A stretch of 64,000 nt of DNA, from positions 62,001 through 126,000 of the forward strand of contig NZ_JBHULI010000022.1 in NCBI RefSeq assembly GCF_042684365.1, read 5' to 3'. How positions within the stretch are numbered: the first letter of the stretch is position 1; every line of letters begins with the position of its first letter. The notes under the pieces were generated by a model. That model was not told where the DNA came from. It worked only from the letters and a program-made list of their open reading frames with translations, and did not search any database. The DNA is from Gracilimonas halophila (GTDB lineage: Bacteria > Bacteroidota > Rhodothermia > Balneolales > Balneolaceae). Positions 1 to 8,941 of the stretch are shown here, piece after piece. The position numbers and the translations under genes are program-made.

Positions 1-1755
1 AAGCCTGCAATGATTCAAACCGTTGATCCCTCACCGGACAACGATTACCTGATTGTTCGGTCCATGCAGAAACCATTTTCCTATATCGTGCCTTATTACA
101 GGTTTGGGTGGACTGAGCAAATTTGGGATATGGACGGTAATATGGTAACTGAACTGCGTACAAGTGAGGTTGATACCGGTATCCCGGATCACGATGAGGT
201 AACTGATCAAGGTCGCGAGGATATTAAGTGGCGCCCTGATGGCCAAGGTTTGAGCTTAATTATTACTCCAGATGATGAAAATGAGGATGAAGAAGATGGA
301 GGAGATACCAATAATGATGAGGAAGCTGACAAAGAAAAGGATAAAGAAGAAAAGCTTTATAAGATAGCTCAATGGCTGCCACCATTTGGTGAAGATGACC
401 TGCAGATACTTTATGAAACCAAAGATGAAATGGAATCTGTTTCTTATAACGAGGATGCAGATATTTATTTTGTCCGGGAAGATGATGATACCGAACATGT
501 TTATGCAATTTTTGCCGGTGAAGCGGATACAACATTTACGATCTATAAACATGAAGAGGATGATTTTTATAATGACCCCGGGAACTTGGTATACATACCA
601 GGAAGTGGCAGGAATATTGTTTATACAACGGGGGATGAAAGCCAGGTTTATCTAAGAGGTACACAATATCATGAAAACTATTCAGAAGCAGCTCCCCAAC
701 CATTTTTAGATCGGGTGGCTATTCGTTCAGGTGAAAAAGAACGTGTCTTTCAAAGTTCATCGGATGTTTATGAAGAGGTTACAGCACTACTTGATGAAGA
801 AGCTTCAAATTTGGTGATTGAGAGGCAGTCATCAAGCATGCATCCTGATTTTTGGTTATATGATTCCGCTTCTGAAAATCGTACCAAGTTGACAAATAAT
901 GTTGATTATAATGAAGCCGTTACGCAAGCTCGTCGCGACCGGTTCAAGGTAAAAAGAGCGGATGGTTTTGAGTTTTGGGTTGAAGTAACCCTCCCTTCAG
1001 ATTGGGATGGTTCGCCACTTCCAGGATTGATTTGGCACTATCCTAGAGAGTATGATGATCAAGAGGATTACAATGAGGGTATCCGTGATTATAACAAGAA
1101 TGACTTCCCGGGTATTTACAGGAGGTCAACAGAGATATTAGTGAAGCGCGGTTATGCTGTTATCGATGCCGATTGGCCTATTGCAGCAGAGCGCGGTTCT
1201 TCAAATGAAGCATTTGTTTGGAGTATTGTCCAGAATAGTACTGCTGTTATCGACAGTGCTGCAAACCGTGGATATATAGATCGTGATCGTTTGGCGATCG
1301 GAGGACATAGCTACGGTGCCTTTGGTACAGCAAATGCTATGATTCATACCTCTTTCTTTAAGGCCGGAATAGCAGGTGACGGTAACTACAACCGTACCCT
1401 TACTCCAATGGGTTTTCAACGCGAGCCTAATGATCTTTGGAGAGGCCTGGATAAATATCTGGAAATGTCTCCGATATTCTGGGCGGATAGGTTAGATGGT
1501 GCCTTGTTGATGTATCATGGAGAAGCTGATCAAAATGTAGGGACCTGGCCGATACACTCTAAGAGAATGTTTCATGCTCTGAACGGTATAGGTAAAACTG
1601 CTGCAATGTATATGTACCCCCATGAAGCACACGGACCGGCTTCTGAAGAAACATTGCTTGACTTATGGACACGATGGTCAAATTGGATGGATCACTATGT
1701 GAAAAACTTGGGAGAACATGTCACTGAAGCAGAATTAAATGCTGCAGAAGAGTAG
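1..1755 (+). CDS. S9 (prolyl oligopeptidase) family serine peptidase, 5'-truncated
   Basis: C-terminal part of an alpha/beta-hydrolase peptidase of the prolyl-oligopeptidase type, which cleaves peptides, probably outside the cytoplasm. The frame is open through the left edge of the window, so the first visible Met (base 10) is probably internal and the signal peptide is missing. Counting from that Met, the first ~300 residues look like beta-propeller with a very acidic Asp/Glu-rich stretch near residues 85-115. The hydrolase domain follows. The nucleophile Ser434 lies in GGHSYGAFG, the acid is Asp507 in HGEADQNVGT and the base is His541 in HEAHGP. The next gene starts 119 bp downstream on the same strand. 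The family call is firm because the triad is complete; the substrate is unknown. Confidence 0.88.
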   Translation, partial: KPAMIQTVDPSPDNDYLIVRSMQKPFSYIVPYYRFGWTEQIWDMDGNMVTELRTSEVDTGIPDHDEVTDQGREDIKWRPDGQGLSLIITPDDENEDEEDGGDTNNDEEADKEKDKEEKLYKIAQWLPPFGEDDLQILYETKDEMESVSYNEDADIYFVREDDDTEHVYAIFAGEADTTFTIYKHEEDDFYNDPGNLVYIPGSGRNIVYTTGDESQVYLRGTQYHENYSEAAPQPFLDRVAIRSGEKERVFQSSSDVYEEVTALLDEEASNLVIERQSSSMHPDFWLYDSASENRTKLTNNVDYNEAVTQARRDRFKVKRADGFEFWVEVTLPSDWDGSPLPGLIWHYPREYDDQEDYNEGIRDYNKNDFPGIYRRSTEILVKRGYAVIDADWPIAAERGSSNEAFVWSIVQNSTAVIDSAANRGYIDRDRLAIGGHSYGAFGTANAMIHTSFFKAGIAGDGNYNRTLTPMGFQREPNDLWRGLDKYLEMSPIFWADRLDGALLMYHGEADQNVGTWPIHSKRMFHALNGIGKTAAMYMYPHEAHGPASEETLLDLWTRWSNWMDHYVKNLGEHVTEAELNAAEE

Positions 1756-1874
1756 CTATCGTTTTTTACCTGGTTTTTAGTTGAGTATAAAAAGCCTGCA
1801 AGTTCAGGCATTGAAAGTTTGTTGAACCTAAATGATTAGATGTATTATCTATTCTATAAACAAAAGTACTATCA

Positions 1875-4340
1875 ATGAATCATGAAATGACCCCAGTGTA
1901 CCGATCAATATTTAAACTCCGATTTATTTTTATTGCAGGTATTCTTCTAAGTTTTGTTTGCACAGAATTTGTGAAAGCTCAAAAATCTGAGCAGTTGACT
2001 ATAGAAGGACTCAAAGAACCTGTTGAAATTTTGAAGGATAAATGGGGAATTTCTCATATTTATGCGGATACAGAGTATGACCTCTTCTTTGCACAAGGGT
2101 ATAATGCCGCCCGCGACCGTTTGTTTCAGTTTGAAATATGGAGAGCACAAGCTACAGGTACTACAGCTGAAATTATAGGCCCTCGTGCAATAAAGCGTGA
2201 TCATGGAACCCGGTTGTTTAAATTCAGGGGTGATATGGATCAGGAAATGAAGCATTATCATCCCAGAGGGGACCAGATTATACCTGCTTATGTGGATGGG
2301 GTGAATGCATATATCAAGGAAGCGTTGAAAAAACCGGAAGACCTTCCGTTACCATTTCAGATTCTTGGTATTAAACCAAAACTTTGGACTCCGGAAGTAG
2401 TTATTTCACGGCATCAGGGGCTTTTGGGAAATATTGGAACTGAATTGGCTACAGCCAGGGCCGTGTGTAAAATTGGAGCGGAAAAGGTTAAAGAACTAAA
2501 CTACTATCATCCGGAGGAGCCGGATTTGGAAATAGTAGATCCTGTGAATTGCGAGTCCCTCTTAGAGAATGATATCCTTGACTTATACTATGCCTACAGG
2601 CGTGGTATTCGTTTCAGTCCAGACGATGTTATGATGGCCGACCTTCGAAACGACACTGAGAATTATCAAAAAATGCTTGCAACACTTATAGAAGAGGAAG
2701 AGCGGCTTGAAAAGGATGAGAAAAAAGATATTGGCAGCAATAATTGGGTAGTAAGTGGGGATTTGACTCAAGATGGCTACCCTATGATGGTCAATGATCC
2801 TCATCGTCGGCAATCGGTTCCTTCACTGCGGTATTGGGTTCACTTGAATGGCCCGGGATGGAATGTGATTGGTGGGGGAGAACCCGAGATTCCCGGCGTA
2901 TCCATAGGCCATAACGAGTATGGAGCCTGGGGTTTAACAGTTTTTTCAACCGATGGAGAAGATCTCTACGTTTATAAAACTAATCCCGATAACCGAGATC
3001 AATATTGGTATAAAGGAGAGTGGGAAGAGATGCGCATTCTTGAAGAAACTATTGAAGTTAAAGGGTCTGATCCGGTTACCGTAGAACTACGATATACGCG
3101 TCATGGCCCGGTGACTTTTCATGACGATGAACGAAATCTTGCTTATGCGGTTCGGCCCGCGTGGATGGAGGTAGGGGGCGCTCCCTATTTGGCATCCTTG
3201 CGCATGAATCAGGCAAAGAACTGGGAGGAATTTAGAGAAGCTTGCAGTTACAGCAATATTCCCGGTGAAAATATGGTATGGGCTGATAGAGAAGGCAATA
3301 TTGGGAATCAGGCAGTAGGCATTGCGCCCATTCGTCGAAATTTCAGCGGCATGGTTCCTGTACCGGGGGATGGAAGGTATGAGTGGGATGGTTATCTGCC
3401 CATCAAAGCAAAACCACATGAATATAATCCTGACCGTGGGTATATCGAGACCTCCAATCAAAATTATACTTCACCGGATTACCCATATATGGATGCAATA
3501 GGATACAGCTGGGCAGATCCTTACCGCTGGGCCCGAGCCAGTGAGGTTTTAGGCTCTGGCCGTAAATTCAATATGATGGATATGATCAAACTGCAGCATG
3601 ATTATCTATCGGTGCCGGCTCGAACCATCGTTCCCTTGTTCGCTGGTCTTAAAGCTGAGGATGAGCAAGTGGAGCAAGCGCGTAAACTATTGCTAAATTG
3701 GGATTTTGTATTAGATAAAAACTCAATTGAAGCAGGAATTTATGTAGCCTTTGAACGAGTACTTGATGATAACTTAGAAGAGCTGAAAATACCTGAGGAA
3801 GCTCAGAGATATATCGGTTTGGGCATGAAACGTAATATAGAATTTTTGCTTGCGCCCGATGAAGATTTTGGACCAAATCCCATGTCAGGAAGGGATGATT
3901 TTTTGCTTAATGCACTGGCTGAAGGTGTTCAAGGCTTAAGGGAAAAACTTGGTCCGGAAATAGAAGACTGGGTGTATGGTCAGGAAGATTATAAGCACGC
4001 ACTAATTCGACATCCTTTGTCGCCTGCTGTGGATGAATCAACCCGCAAAAAATTAAATGTAGGTCCTGTTCCGCGCGGTGGCAATGGGAATACTGTTGGA
4101 AGTACAGGTGGCGGAGATAATCAGACTTCAGGCGCTTCTTTCCGCATATTTGTGGATACCCGGAATTGGGATAACACACTGGGGATGAATACCCCGGGGC
4201 AGGTGGGAGATCCGGATAGCCCGCTTTATGATAATCTTTTTGCACTTTGGGCTAATGATAAAGTTTTTCCTGCATTCTTCTCCCGAGATAAGATAGAAGG
4301 GGTCACATATGAACACCTTAAATTACAGCCTGAAAATTAA
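1875..4340 (+). CDS. Penicillin acylase family protein (Ntn hydrolase)
   Basis: Family members are made as precursors that cut themselves into alpha and beta chains and hydrolyse amide bonds (beta-lactam side chains, acyl-homoserine lactones or other N-acyl compounds). An N-terminal hydrophobic segment (about residues 15-35, FIFIAGILLSFVC) followed by KAQ looks like a signal peptide. The alpha part carries HIYADTEYDLFFAQGY and ARDRLFQFE. The self-cleavage site is the Gly-Ser in IGSNNWVV, which makes Ser288 the new N-terminal nucleophile of the beta chain. NDPH and the GVSIGHNEYGAWGLT region are typical of the beta chain. The 821-aa length is normal. The substrate cannot be told from sequence. 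The first ATG was taken; another Met lies four codons later. Confidence 0.9.
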   Translation: MNHEMTPVYRSIFKLRFIFIAGILLSFVCTEFVKAQKSEQLTIEGLKEPVEILKDKWGISHIYADTEYDLFFAQGYNAARDRLFQFEIWRAQATGTTAEIIGPRAIKRDHGTRLFKFRGDMDQEMKHYHPRGDQIIPAYVDGVNAYIKEALKKPEDLPLPFQILGIKPKLWTPEVVISRHQGLLGNIGTELATARAVCKIGAEKVKELNYYHPEEPDLEIVDPVNCESLLENDILDLYYAYRRGIRFSPDDVMMADLRNDTENYQKMLATLIEEEERLEKDEKKDIGSNNWVVSGDLTQDGYPMMVNDPHRRQSVPSLRYWVHLNGPGWNVIGGGEPEIPGVSIGHNEYGAWGLTVFSTDGEDLYVYKTNPDNRDQYWYKGEWEEMRILEETIEVKGSDPVTVELRYTRHGPVTFHDDERNLAYAVRPAWMEVGGAPYLASLRMNQAKNWEEFREACSYSNIPGENMVWADREGNIGNQAVGIAPIRRNFSGMVPVPGDGRYEWDGYLPIKAKPHEYNPDRGYIETSNQNYTSPDYPYMDAIGYSWADPYRWARASEVLGSGRKFNMMDMIKLQHDYLSVPARTIVPLFAGLKAEDEQVEQARKLLLNWDFVLDKNSIEAGIYVAFERVLDDNLEELKIPEEAQRYIGLGMKRNIEFLLAPDEDFGPNPMSGRDDFLLNALAEGVQGLREKLGPEIEDWVYGQEDYKHALIRHPLSPAVDESTRKKLNVGPVPRGGNGNTVGSTGGGDNQTSGASFRIFVDTRNWDNTLGMNTPGQVGDPDSPLYDNLFALWANDKVFPAFFSRDKIEGVTYEHLKLQPEN

Positions 4341-4470
4341 ATTTTAAAGAGCATTACAGTAATTTTTGAGGGCCTTTTTTTATTAAGGTGGCTCCTAAAA
4401 TTCAAAAATAGGCTTTTTGATTTTGAAATATTACATTCTGGCAGCGAATTACGTTGGCAATGGGTTAAAA

Positions 4471-4851
4471 ATGGATATTTCAAAAAAAGCAATCATTGTT
4501 GAAGACAATTTGATTCTTTCTCTTCTGTATGAGAATTACCTTAAGGAAATGGTTTTTAAAACGGTAGGTGAAATCAGCAGCGGTGAGAAAGCAGTGGAAT
4601 TGGTACAAAAATATGTGCCGGATATTGTAATTATGGACATTATGCTGGAAGGCAAAATGGATGGAATCCGGGCGGCTGAAGAAATCAGAAAATTTTCTAA
4701 AGCCCCCATTGTTTTTATAACCGGGAATTCAGATATGGTTCACCTGGAAAAAGCAAAGAAGATTGAGAATACTAAATTTCTTAGAAAACCCATCTCAGAG
4801 GATAAGCTAAAGAAAGCTGTTGATTACTTACTTTCAACCCCGAAAGTGTGA
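4471..4851 (+). CDS. Single-domain response regulator (receiver domain only)
   Basis: A CheY-like receiver that would be phosphorylated by a histidine kinase. The frame opens at a TTG at 4417, but I start at the ATG at 4471 because the receiver fold begins at once there (ISKKAIIVEDN). From this start the acidic pair is Glu11/Asp12, the phospho-acceptor is Asp56 in IVIMDIML, the conserved Thr is in FITGN, and the Lys is in FLRKPIS. The protein is 126 aa with no DNA-binding or output domain, so it probably acts by protein contact or in a phosphorelay. No kinase gene is next to it, so its partner is unknown. It runs convergent with the MscS gene, with 18 bp between the stop codons. Confidence 0.9.
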   Translation: MDISKKAIIVEDNLILSLLYENYLKEMVFKTVGEISSGEKAVELVQKYVPDIVIMDIMLEGKMDGIRAAEEIRKFSKAPIVFITGNSDMVHLEKAKKIENTKFLRKPISEDKLKKAVDYLLSTPKV

Positions 4852-4869
4852 GTCCTGTCGGAAAAATGG

Positions 4870-6567
4870 TCACTTATTTGCTCCAAAATCCACTTCTTCT
4901 CCATCTTTGAAAATTCGAATGCCCTCCGGTTTCCCTTTCTGTCCATCAGGACCAAATTCATGAACGGCAGCAGCTAATTCCTCTTCACTTCGTTCTTCTC
5001 CAACTTTTCGAGGCTCATCTTTGTAGAAACTATCCATATGTAAGGTTTGAGTAGGGAAGGCAAATTCAACGCCCACATCTTTGGCTAATCTCAGTACTTC
5101 CAGGAAGAAGTTGTGGCGCTGTTGCAGTTCTGTGCTCCAGTCGGGGACATCAAGAAATACATAGACGAGTACATCTAATGAATGTGCTCCAAAAGCATTA
5201 AAATGCACCTCATACATGTCTTGCCGAAAATGCTTGTTGGCTTTCACAATGGCCTTGATGCCTTCCACAAACGCTTCCATTTGTTCAGGAGTTGTTGAGT
5301 AGGTAAGATTGAGCACGGTCTTGAGTCGCCGGTACTTTCTCAAGCCCAGATTATCGATATCTGTATTAGCAAGATTGGAATTCGGGACACTCACCAGTGA
5401 ATTATAGAATGTGCGAACCCTGGTTGAACGAAAGCCTACTTCCTCCACGGTTCCTTCTACATCCCCGGTTTTGATCCAATCACCAATTTTAAAAGGGCGA
5501 TCCAGGAAGATGGTAATGGAGCCAAAGAAATTAGCGAGTGTTTCCCTTGCAGCAAGAGCTACCGCCAAACCACCAATTCCAAGTCCGGCAATAAGAGAAG
5601 CTACATTATAACCGTTGTTTTGCAGTATGGCGATGACTCCCAAGATCACTACAAAAAATCGCAGCGTTTTTCGGATAAGCGGAATAAGCTGATCATCCAG
5701 TTCTGTTTCTGTTTTAGTTGTCAGCACTCCCAGGTATTTGGAGAATACATCAGCAAGATTGTATAAAAGCCAGATAACAGCTGCGGATAACATGATCTCC
5801 AGCGTAATACTCAGAGTATGACTGATACTTACGGAAAACTGAAGATTTGAAAACGTTAAGAAATAAAAGGAGACAAGGAAGATATAGCCTGCAGGTTTTT
5901 CTACTCCGTCAACAAGATCATCATCCCAGGTGAACTTTGTTTTCTGTGCAACTCTTCTGACATAATTGTCCAGAAAGAAAGTAAAGATCTTCATTAGTAT
6001 AAGTCCCGTAAGCAGCCACATAAATACAGCCAGGTACTGCCATACTTTAATTCCCATCCATTCATTGTGAGCCCATTCGGGTAAGTTATCTACAATAAAT
6101 GTAAACCAGCTTGAGAACGTATTTTGGTATAGATCAGGAATTGTTTGAATGGTTGCTTCAGAGAAAACCCATTCATTTTGTGCTGTTTTGGTTAGATATA
6201 CTTCAGGGAGCGAAGGGAATAAAATATACTGTGAAAGGCCTGAAAGGCTGTCAGTATAATTGGGGTTTGTCGGGATCTTATCATATTCAATGAGGAGTCC
6301 CCGGGCATCAAATACTTTAAGAAGTCGATCCGCTAATTCAATTTTTCCTTCCCGGTCTGCTTCAGCCAGTTTCATGGTCTTTATTACGTGGTCAGGGTTC
6401 TTGTGTCCGGCCTGTTGCCAGTGTAAGAAGGTATGAACGGCACGCTGCGGGTTAGCCAGTAAGGCAGCATCACGAGATTGAGGTTCTTGATCCTGAAATC
6501 CGAAAGCGGTTCCTGAATAAAAGAGAATGGTTACTAAAACGAGTAAAGCTGATTTAATTCGCCCCAT
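4870..6567 (-). CDS. MscS-family mechanosensitive ion channel
   Basis: Inner-membrane channel that would open under membrane tension and release solutes on hypo-osmotic shock. The 565-aa protein starts with a signal-like hydrophobic stretch (LLVLVTILFYSGTAFGF) and a ~150-residue extracytoplasmic region. Transmembrane segments follow near residues 165-190, 225-245, 255-275 and 305-320. The pore-lining helix is rich in Gly/Ala (IAGLGIGGLAVALAARETLANFF, about 330-352). The beta domain carries the MscS signature FLDRPFKIGDWIKTGDVEGTVEEVGFRSTRVRT (in pieces) and VPNSNLANTDIDN. The extra N-terminal domain makes it a larger member than E. coli MscS, closer to YbdG/MscM types. It is a single gene, separated from the NfeD/slipin operon by a terminator. 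Confidence 0.92.
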   Translation of the reverse strand: MGRIKSALLVLVTILFYSGTAFGFQDQEPQSRDAALLANPQRAVHTFLHWQQAGHKNPDHVIKTMKLAEADREGKIELADRLLKVFDARGLLIEYDKIPTNPNYTDSLSGLSQYILFPSLPEVYLTKTAQNEWVFSEATIQTIPDLYQNTFSSWFTFIVDNLPEWAHNEWMGIKVWQYLAVFMWLLTGLILMKIFTFFLDNYVRRVAQKTKFTWDDDLVDGVEKPAGYIFLVSFYFLTFSNLQFSVSISHTLSITLEIMLSAAVIWLLYNLADVFSKYLGVLTTKTETELDDQLIPLIRKTLRFFVVILGVIAILQNNGYNVASLIAGLGIGGLAVALAARETLANFFGSITIFLDRPFKIGDWIKTGDVEGTVEEVGFRSTRVRTFYNSLVSVPNSNLANTDIDNLGLRKYRRLKTVLNLTYSTTPEQMEAFVEGIKAIVKANKHFRQDMYEVHFNAFGAHSLDVLVYVFLDVPDWSTELQQRHNFFLEVLRLAKDVGVEFAFPTQTLHMDSFYKDEPRKVGEERSEEELAAAVHEFGPDGQKGKPEGIRIFKDGEEVDFGANK

Positions 6568-6657
6568 GTATAGTATTTTATTAATTGGTTGAGAGGCTGA
6601 AATCTAAGAAATGTTAGGGTGATAGGTGAAAAAGAATGTTCTATGAAAAACTTCATT

Positions 6658-6689
6658 AAAAAACCCCGATGCTTAAAACAACGGGGTTT
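6658..6689 (-). terminator. Rho-independent terminator after the NfeD-slipin operon
   Basis: An 8-bp perfect stem, AAACCCCG at 6661-6668 and CGGGGTTT at 6682-6689, with a 13-nt loop. Read on the minus strand the stem ends in a run of T residues (6658-6663). It lies 36 bp past the slipin stop codon, the right place and orientation to end that transcript. Confidence 0.8.
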
Positions 6690-6725
6690 ATTCGATTTGT
6701 TTGATCCGGTATTTTTCAGGACTAT

Positions 6726-7526
6726 TTACTCATCTTTCTTTTGAATGTTATCAGACGGAGCCACTTTTTTAAAGGCCTCAAGGAAATCCATTGGTAATGG
6801 AAGGAAAGCAAAAGTGGCATTTTCTTCACTGATCTCATTCATGGTTTGCAGGAAGCGAAGTTGCAAGGCGGCCGGTGCTTTTTCGATCATCTTAGCTGCT
6901 TCAACTAATTTCTCAGCTGCCTGGAACTCACCCTCGGCATTAATGACTTTAGCACGACGGTCACGCTCTGTCTCAGCCTGACGTGCCATAGCACGTTTCA
7001 TATTCTCGGGAAGCACCACATCACGAACTTCCACTGAAACCACTTTAATCCCCCATGGGTCGGTTTGGGTATCAATATTTTGCTGAATCTGCTTGTTGAT
7101 CTTCTCTCGGTTGGCAAGTAGTTCATCTAATTCAACCTGACCGATGATACTTCTCAATGTAGTTTGGGCAAGCATGGAGGTGGCGTGGATGTAGCGTTCA
7201 ACCTGTATTACGGCGGCTTCAGCATCCACTACACGGAAAAAGGTAATGGCGTCCACGTTTACGGTAACATTATCTTTTGTGATCACTTCCTGGCGGTCCA
7301 CATTGATGGTAAGTACACGAAGATCAACCCGTTCTACTTTATCAATAAACGGGATCAGTACGATAAGGCCGGGGCCTTTCACACTTTGGAACTTACCAAG
7401 CCTGAATACCACAGCCCGTTCATACTCACGCAAGATCTTAAAGATCTGAGGTGCTAAAAGCACAAGAAAAACTACGATCGTAATTACCCAGGTTATATAT
7501 CCTGAAAATACTTCAGCTGACTCCAT
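6726..7526 (-). CDS. Slipin (SPFH/stomatin-like membrane protein)
   Basis: Membrane-anchored scaffold of the stomatin/prohibitin superfamily; in bacteria it is usually paired with an NfeD protein. A longer frame opens at 7637, but I choose the ATG at 7526 because AGGAG sits 7-8 bases upstream (minus strand) and the protein then begins MESAEVFSG followed by one transmembrane helix (ITWVITIVVFLVLLAP). The SPFH domain spans about 30-190 (EYERAVVFRLGKF, GPGLIVLIPFID, DAITFFRV). The flotillin-like helical region contains ARQAETERDRRAKVI. 266 aa is normal for slipins. The start overlaps the NfeD stop by 14 bp, so translation is probably coupled. Confidence 0.92.
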   Translation of the reverse strand: MESAEVFSGYITWVITIVVFLVLLAPQIFKILREYERAVVFRLGKFQSVKGPGLIVLIPFIDKVERVDLRVLTINVDRQEVITKDNVTVNVDAITFFRVVDAEAAVIQVERYIHATSMLAQTTLRSIIGQVELDELLANREKINKQIQQNIDTQTDPWGIKVVSVEVRDVVLPENMKRAMARQAETERDRRAKVINAEGEFQAAEKLVEAAKMIEKAPAALQLRFLQTMNEISEENATFAFLPLPMDFLEAFKKVAPSDNIQKKDE

Positions 7527-8847
7527 GGTCAATCTCCTTTTTTGGGGTGTATGGTTTAACGGTGACGGTAAGTCCTTCAAAACGGACGATCTCGCACCAT
7601 TCGTTAGATTTAATTTCTTCGCCTTCGGTAACGGCATTCCAATATTCTCCTGATACCATTACCCGGCCTGATTTTTCATTTACTTTGTCTATTACCTTTG
7701 CCTTTTTGCCGATCAGAGACTCCAATCCTGTCCGGTGTCCGGTAAACTGTGCTTTGATTCCGGATGTGGCGATCCATCCGAAAAATATTACCATCAATAT
7801 GGTAGCCGGAACCAACCAATACCAATCCAGCTGCATTTCCTGGGGGAAATCCTGGAAAAGCATGAGAGCTCCCAGAAAGAAAGATACTGCGCCTCCGGTC
7901 ATAAGAATTCCAAATGTTGGGGTGAAAGCTTCCAATACAAATAAAACGATCGCCAGCCCTATCAAAATAAATCCTGCTACATTAATAGGCATGGCTGCTG
8001 ACCCGTAAAGTAACAATATCAGTGCAATAACGCCTGCCACACCGGGAACGATGGCTCCGGGATTGGTAACTTCACCCACGATCCCATAAATAGCGACCAT
8101 CGTCAGGATCAGCATGATCTCGGGCCGCATAATGAAACCGAAGAATTTTTCTGCAAAGCTTTCATCCAGTTGCTTGATGGTTGCCTGTGCAGTTACAAGT
8201 GTTTTCCCTTCCACTTCCATACCGTCAATTTGCACCAGAAGCTGATTCAGGTCTGAAGCAATGAGATCAATAACGTTTAGTTCCAGTGCTTCTGTTTCGG
8301 TGATAGCTTCTCCATCTCTTACGGCAGATTTAGCCCATTCGGCATTTCGATCTCTTTCTTTGGCGATATTCTCAATGAAGCTTTCGGAGTAATTAAAGAT
8401 CTTTTTCTGCATCACGGTGTCTTGTTGCCCACCACCCATTGAAACAGGCGAAGCCGCACCTATGGTAGTAGTTGGGGCCATTACTGCTATATGGGCTGCC
8501 AGAGTGATGAAAGTTCCGGCACTTCCGGCATTACCGCCTGAAGGTGTTACATAAACTACAATAGGCATTTCAGAAGCCAGCATTTCCTGTACTATATCCT
8601 GAGTTGAATTTAGTAATCCCCCCGGCGTATCAAGCTCGATGATCAGAGCCTGAGAATTATTTGAAATGGCATTCTCAAGCCCACGAGTAATATAATTGGT
8701 AGTGGTTGGCCCAATGGCACCTTTTATAGTGATAACCGTGACGTTAGTTTCACCGGTTGTATCTTGTTGGACAGTTCCTGCATTTAATGGCATTGCAGAG
8801 ACCGTTGCCCAAGTTAATACCAAAATTATATTTGTTATCCACTTCAT
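7513..8847 (-). CDS. NfeD-family membrane serine protease (ClpP-class)
   Basis: Long-form NfeD: a secreted ClpP-like protease domain, several transmembrane helices and a C-terminal NfeD OB-fold. Residues 1-24 form a signal peptide (IILVLTWATVSAMPLNAG). The protease part shows IELDTPGGLLNST, the nucleophile Ser109 in GNAGSAGTF, and the paired lysines 148/149 where archaeal homologues have the catalytic Lys. Four or five hydrophobic helices span about 235-365. The C-terminal beta domain (about 375-444) contains GKKAKVIDKV and GRVMVSGEYWNAV. Archaeal relatives cleave the hydrophobic C-terminus of the partner stomatin. Here the slipin gene follows directly with a 14-bp overlap, which supports the same partnership. 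Confidence 0.93.
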   Translation of the reverse strand: MKWITNIILVLTWATVSAMPLNAGTVQQDTTGETNVTVITIKGAIGPTTTNYITRGLENAISNNSQALIIELDTPGGLLNSTQDIVQEMLASEMPIVVYVTPSGGNAGSAGTFITLAAHIAVMAPTTTIGAASPVSMGGGQQDTVMQKKIFNYSESFIENIAKERDRNAEWAKSAVRDGEAITETEALELNVIDLIASDLNQLLVQIDGMEVEGKTLVTAQATIKQLDESFAEKFFGFIMRPEIMLILTMVAIYGIVGEVTNPGAIVPGVAGVIALILLLYGSAAMPINVAGFILIGLAIVLFVLEAFTPTFGILMTGGAVSFFLGALMLFQDFPQEMQLDWYWLVPATILMVIFFGWIATSGIKAQFTGHRTGLESLIGKKAKVIDKVNEKSGRVMVSGEYWNAVTEGEEIKSNEWCEIVRFEGLTVTVKPYTPKKEIDHGVS

Positions 8848-8941
8848 GCTAACTCAATGATTGCCTGATTTGAAAGGTTCCATCATTGTAAGCAAAGGAT
8901 GTGAATTTTTAAAGAAAAACCGAAGCAATATCAGCTAATTG

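Noticed and set aside
1791..1812. GCCTG/CAGGC hairpin after the S9 peptidase gene as a terminator
   Set aside because: The stem is only 5 bp, and the T-run is on the wrong side for the plus-strand gene. No minus-strand gene ends here.
4417..4470. TTG-started 18-residue N-terminal extension of the response regulator
   Set aside because: The receiver fold starts directly at the internal ATG 4471, and the extension has no family match that I recognise.
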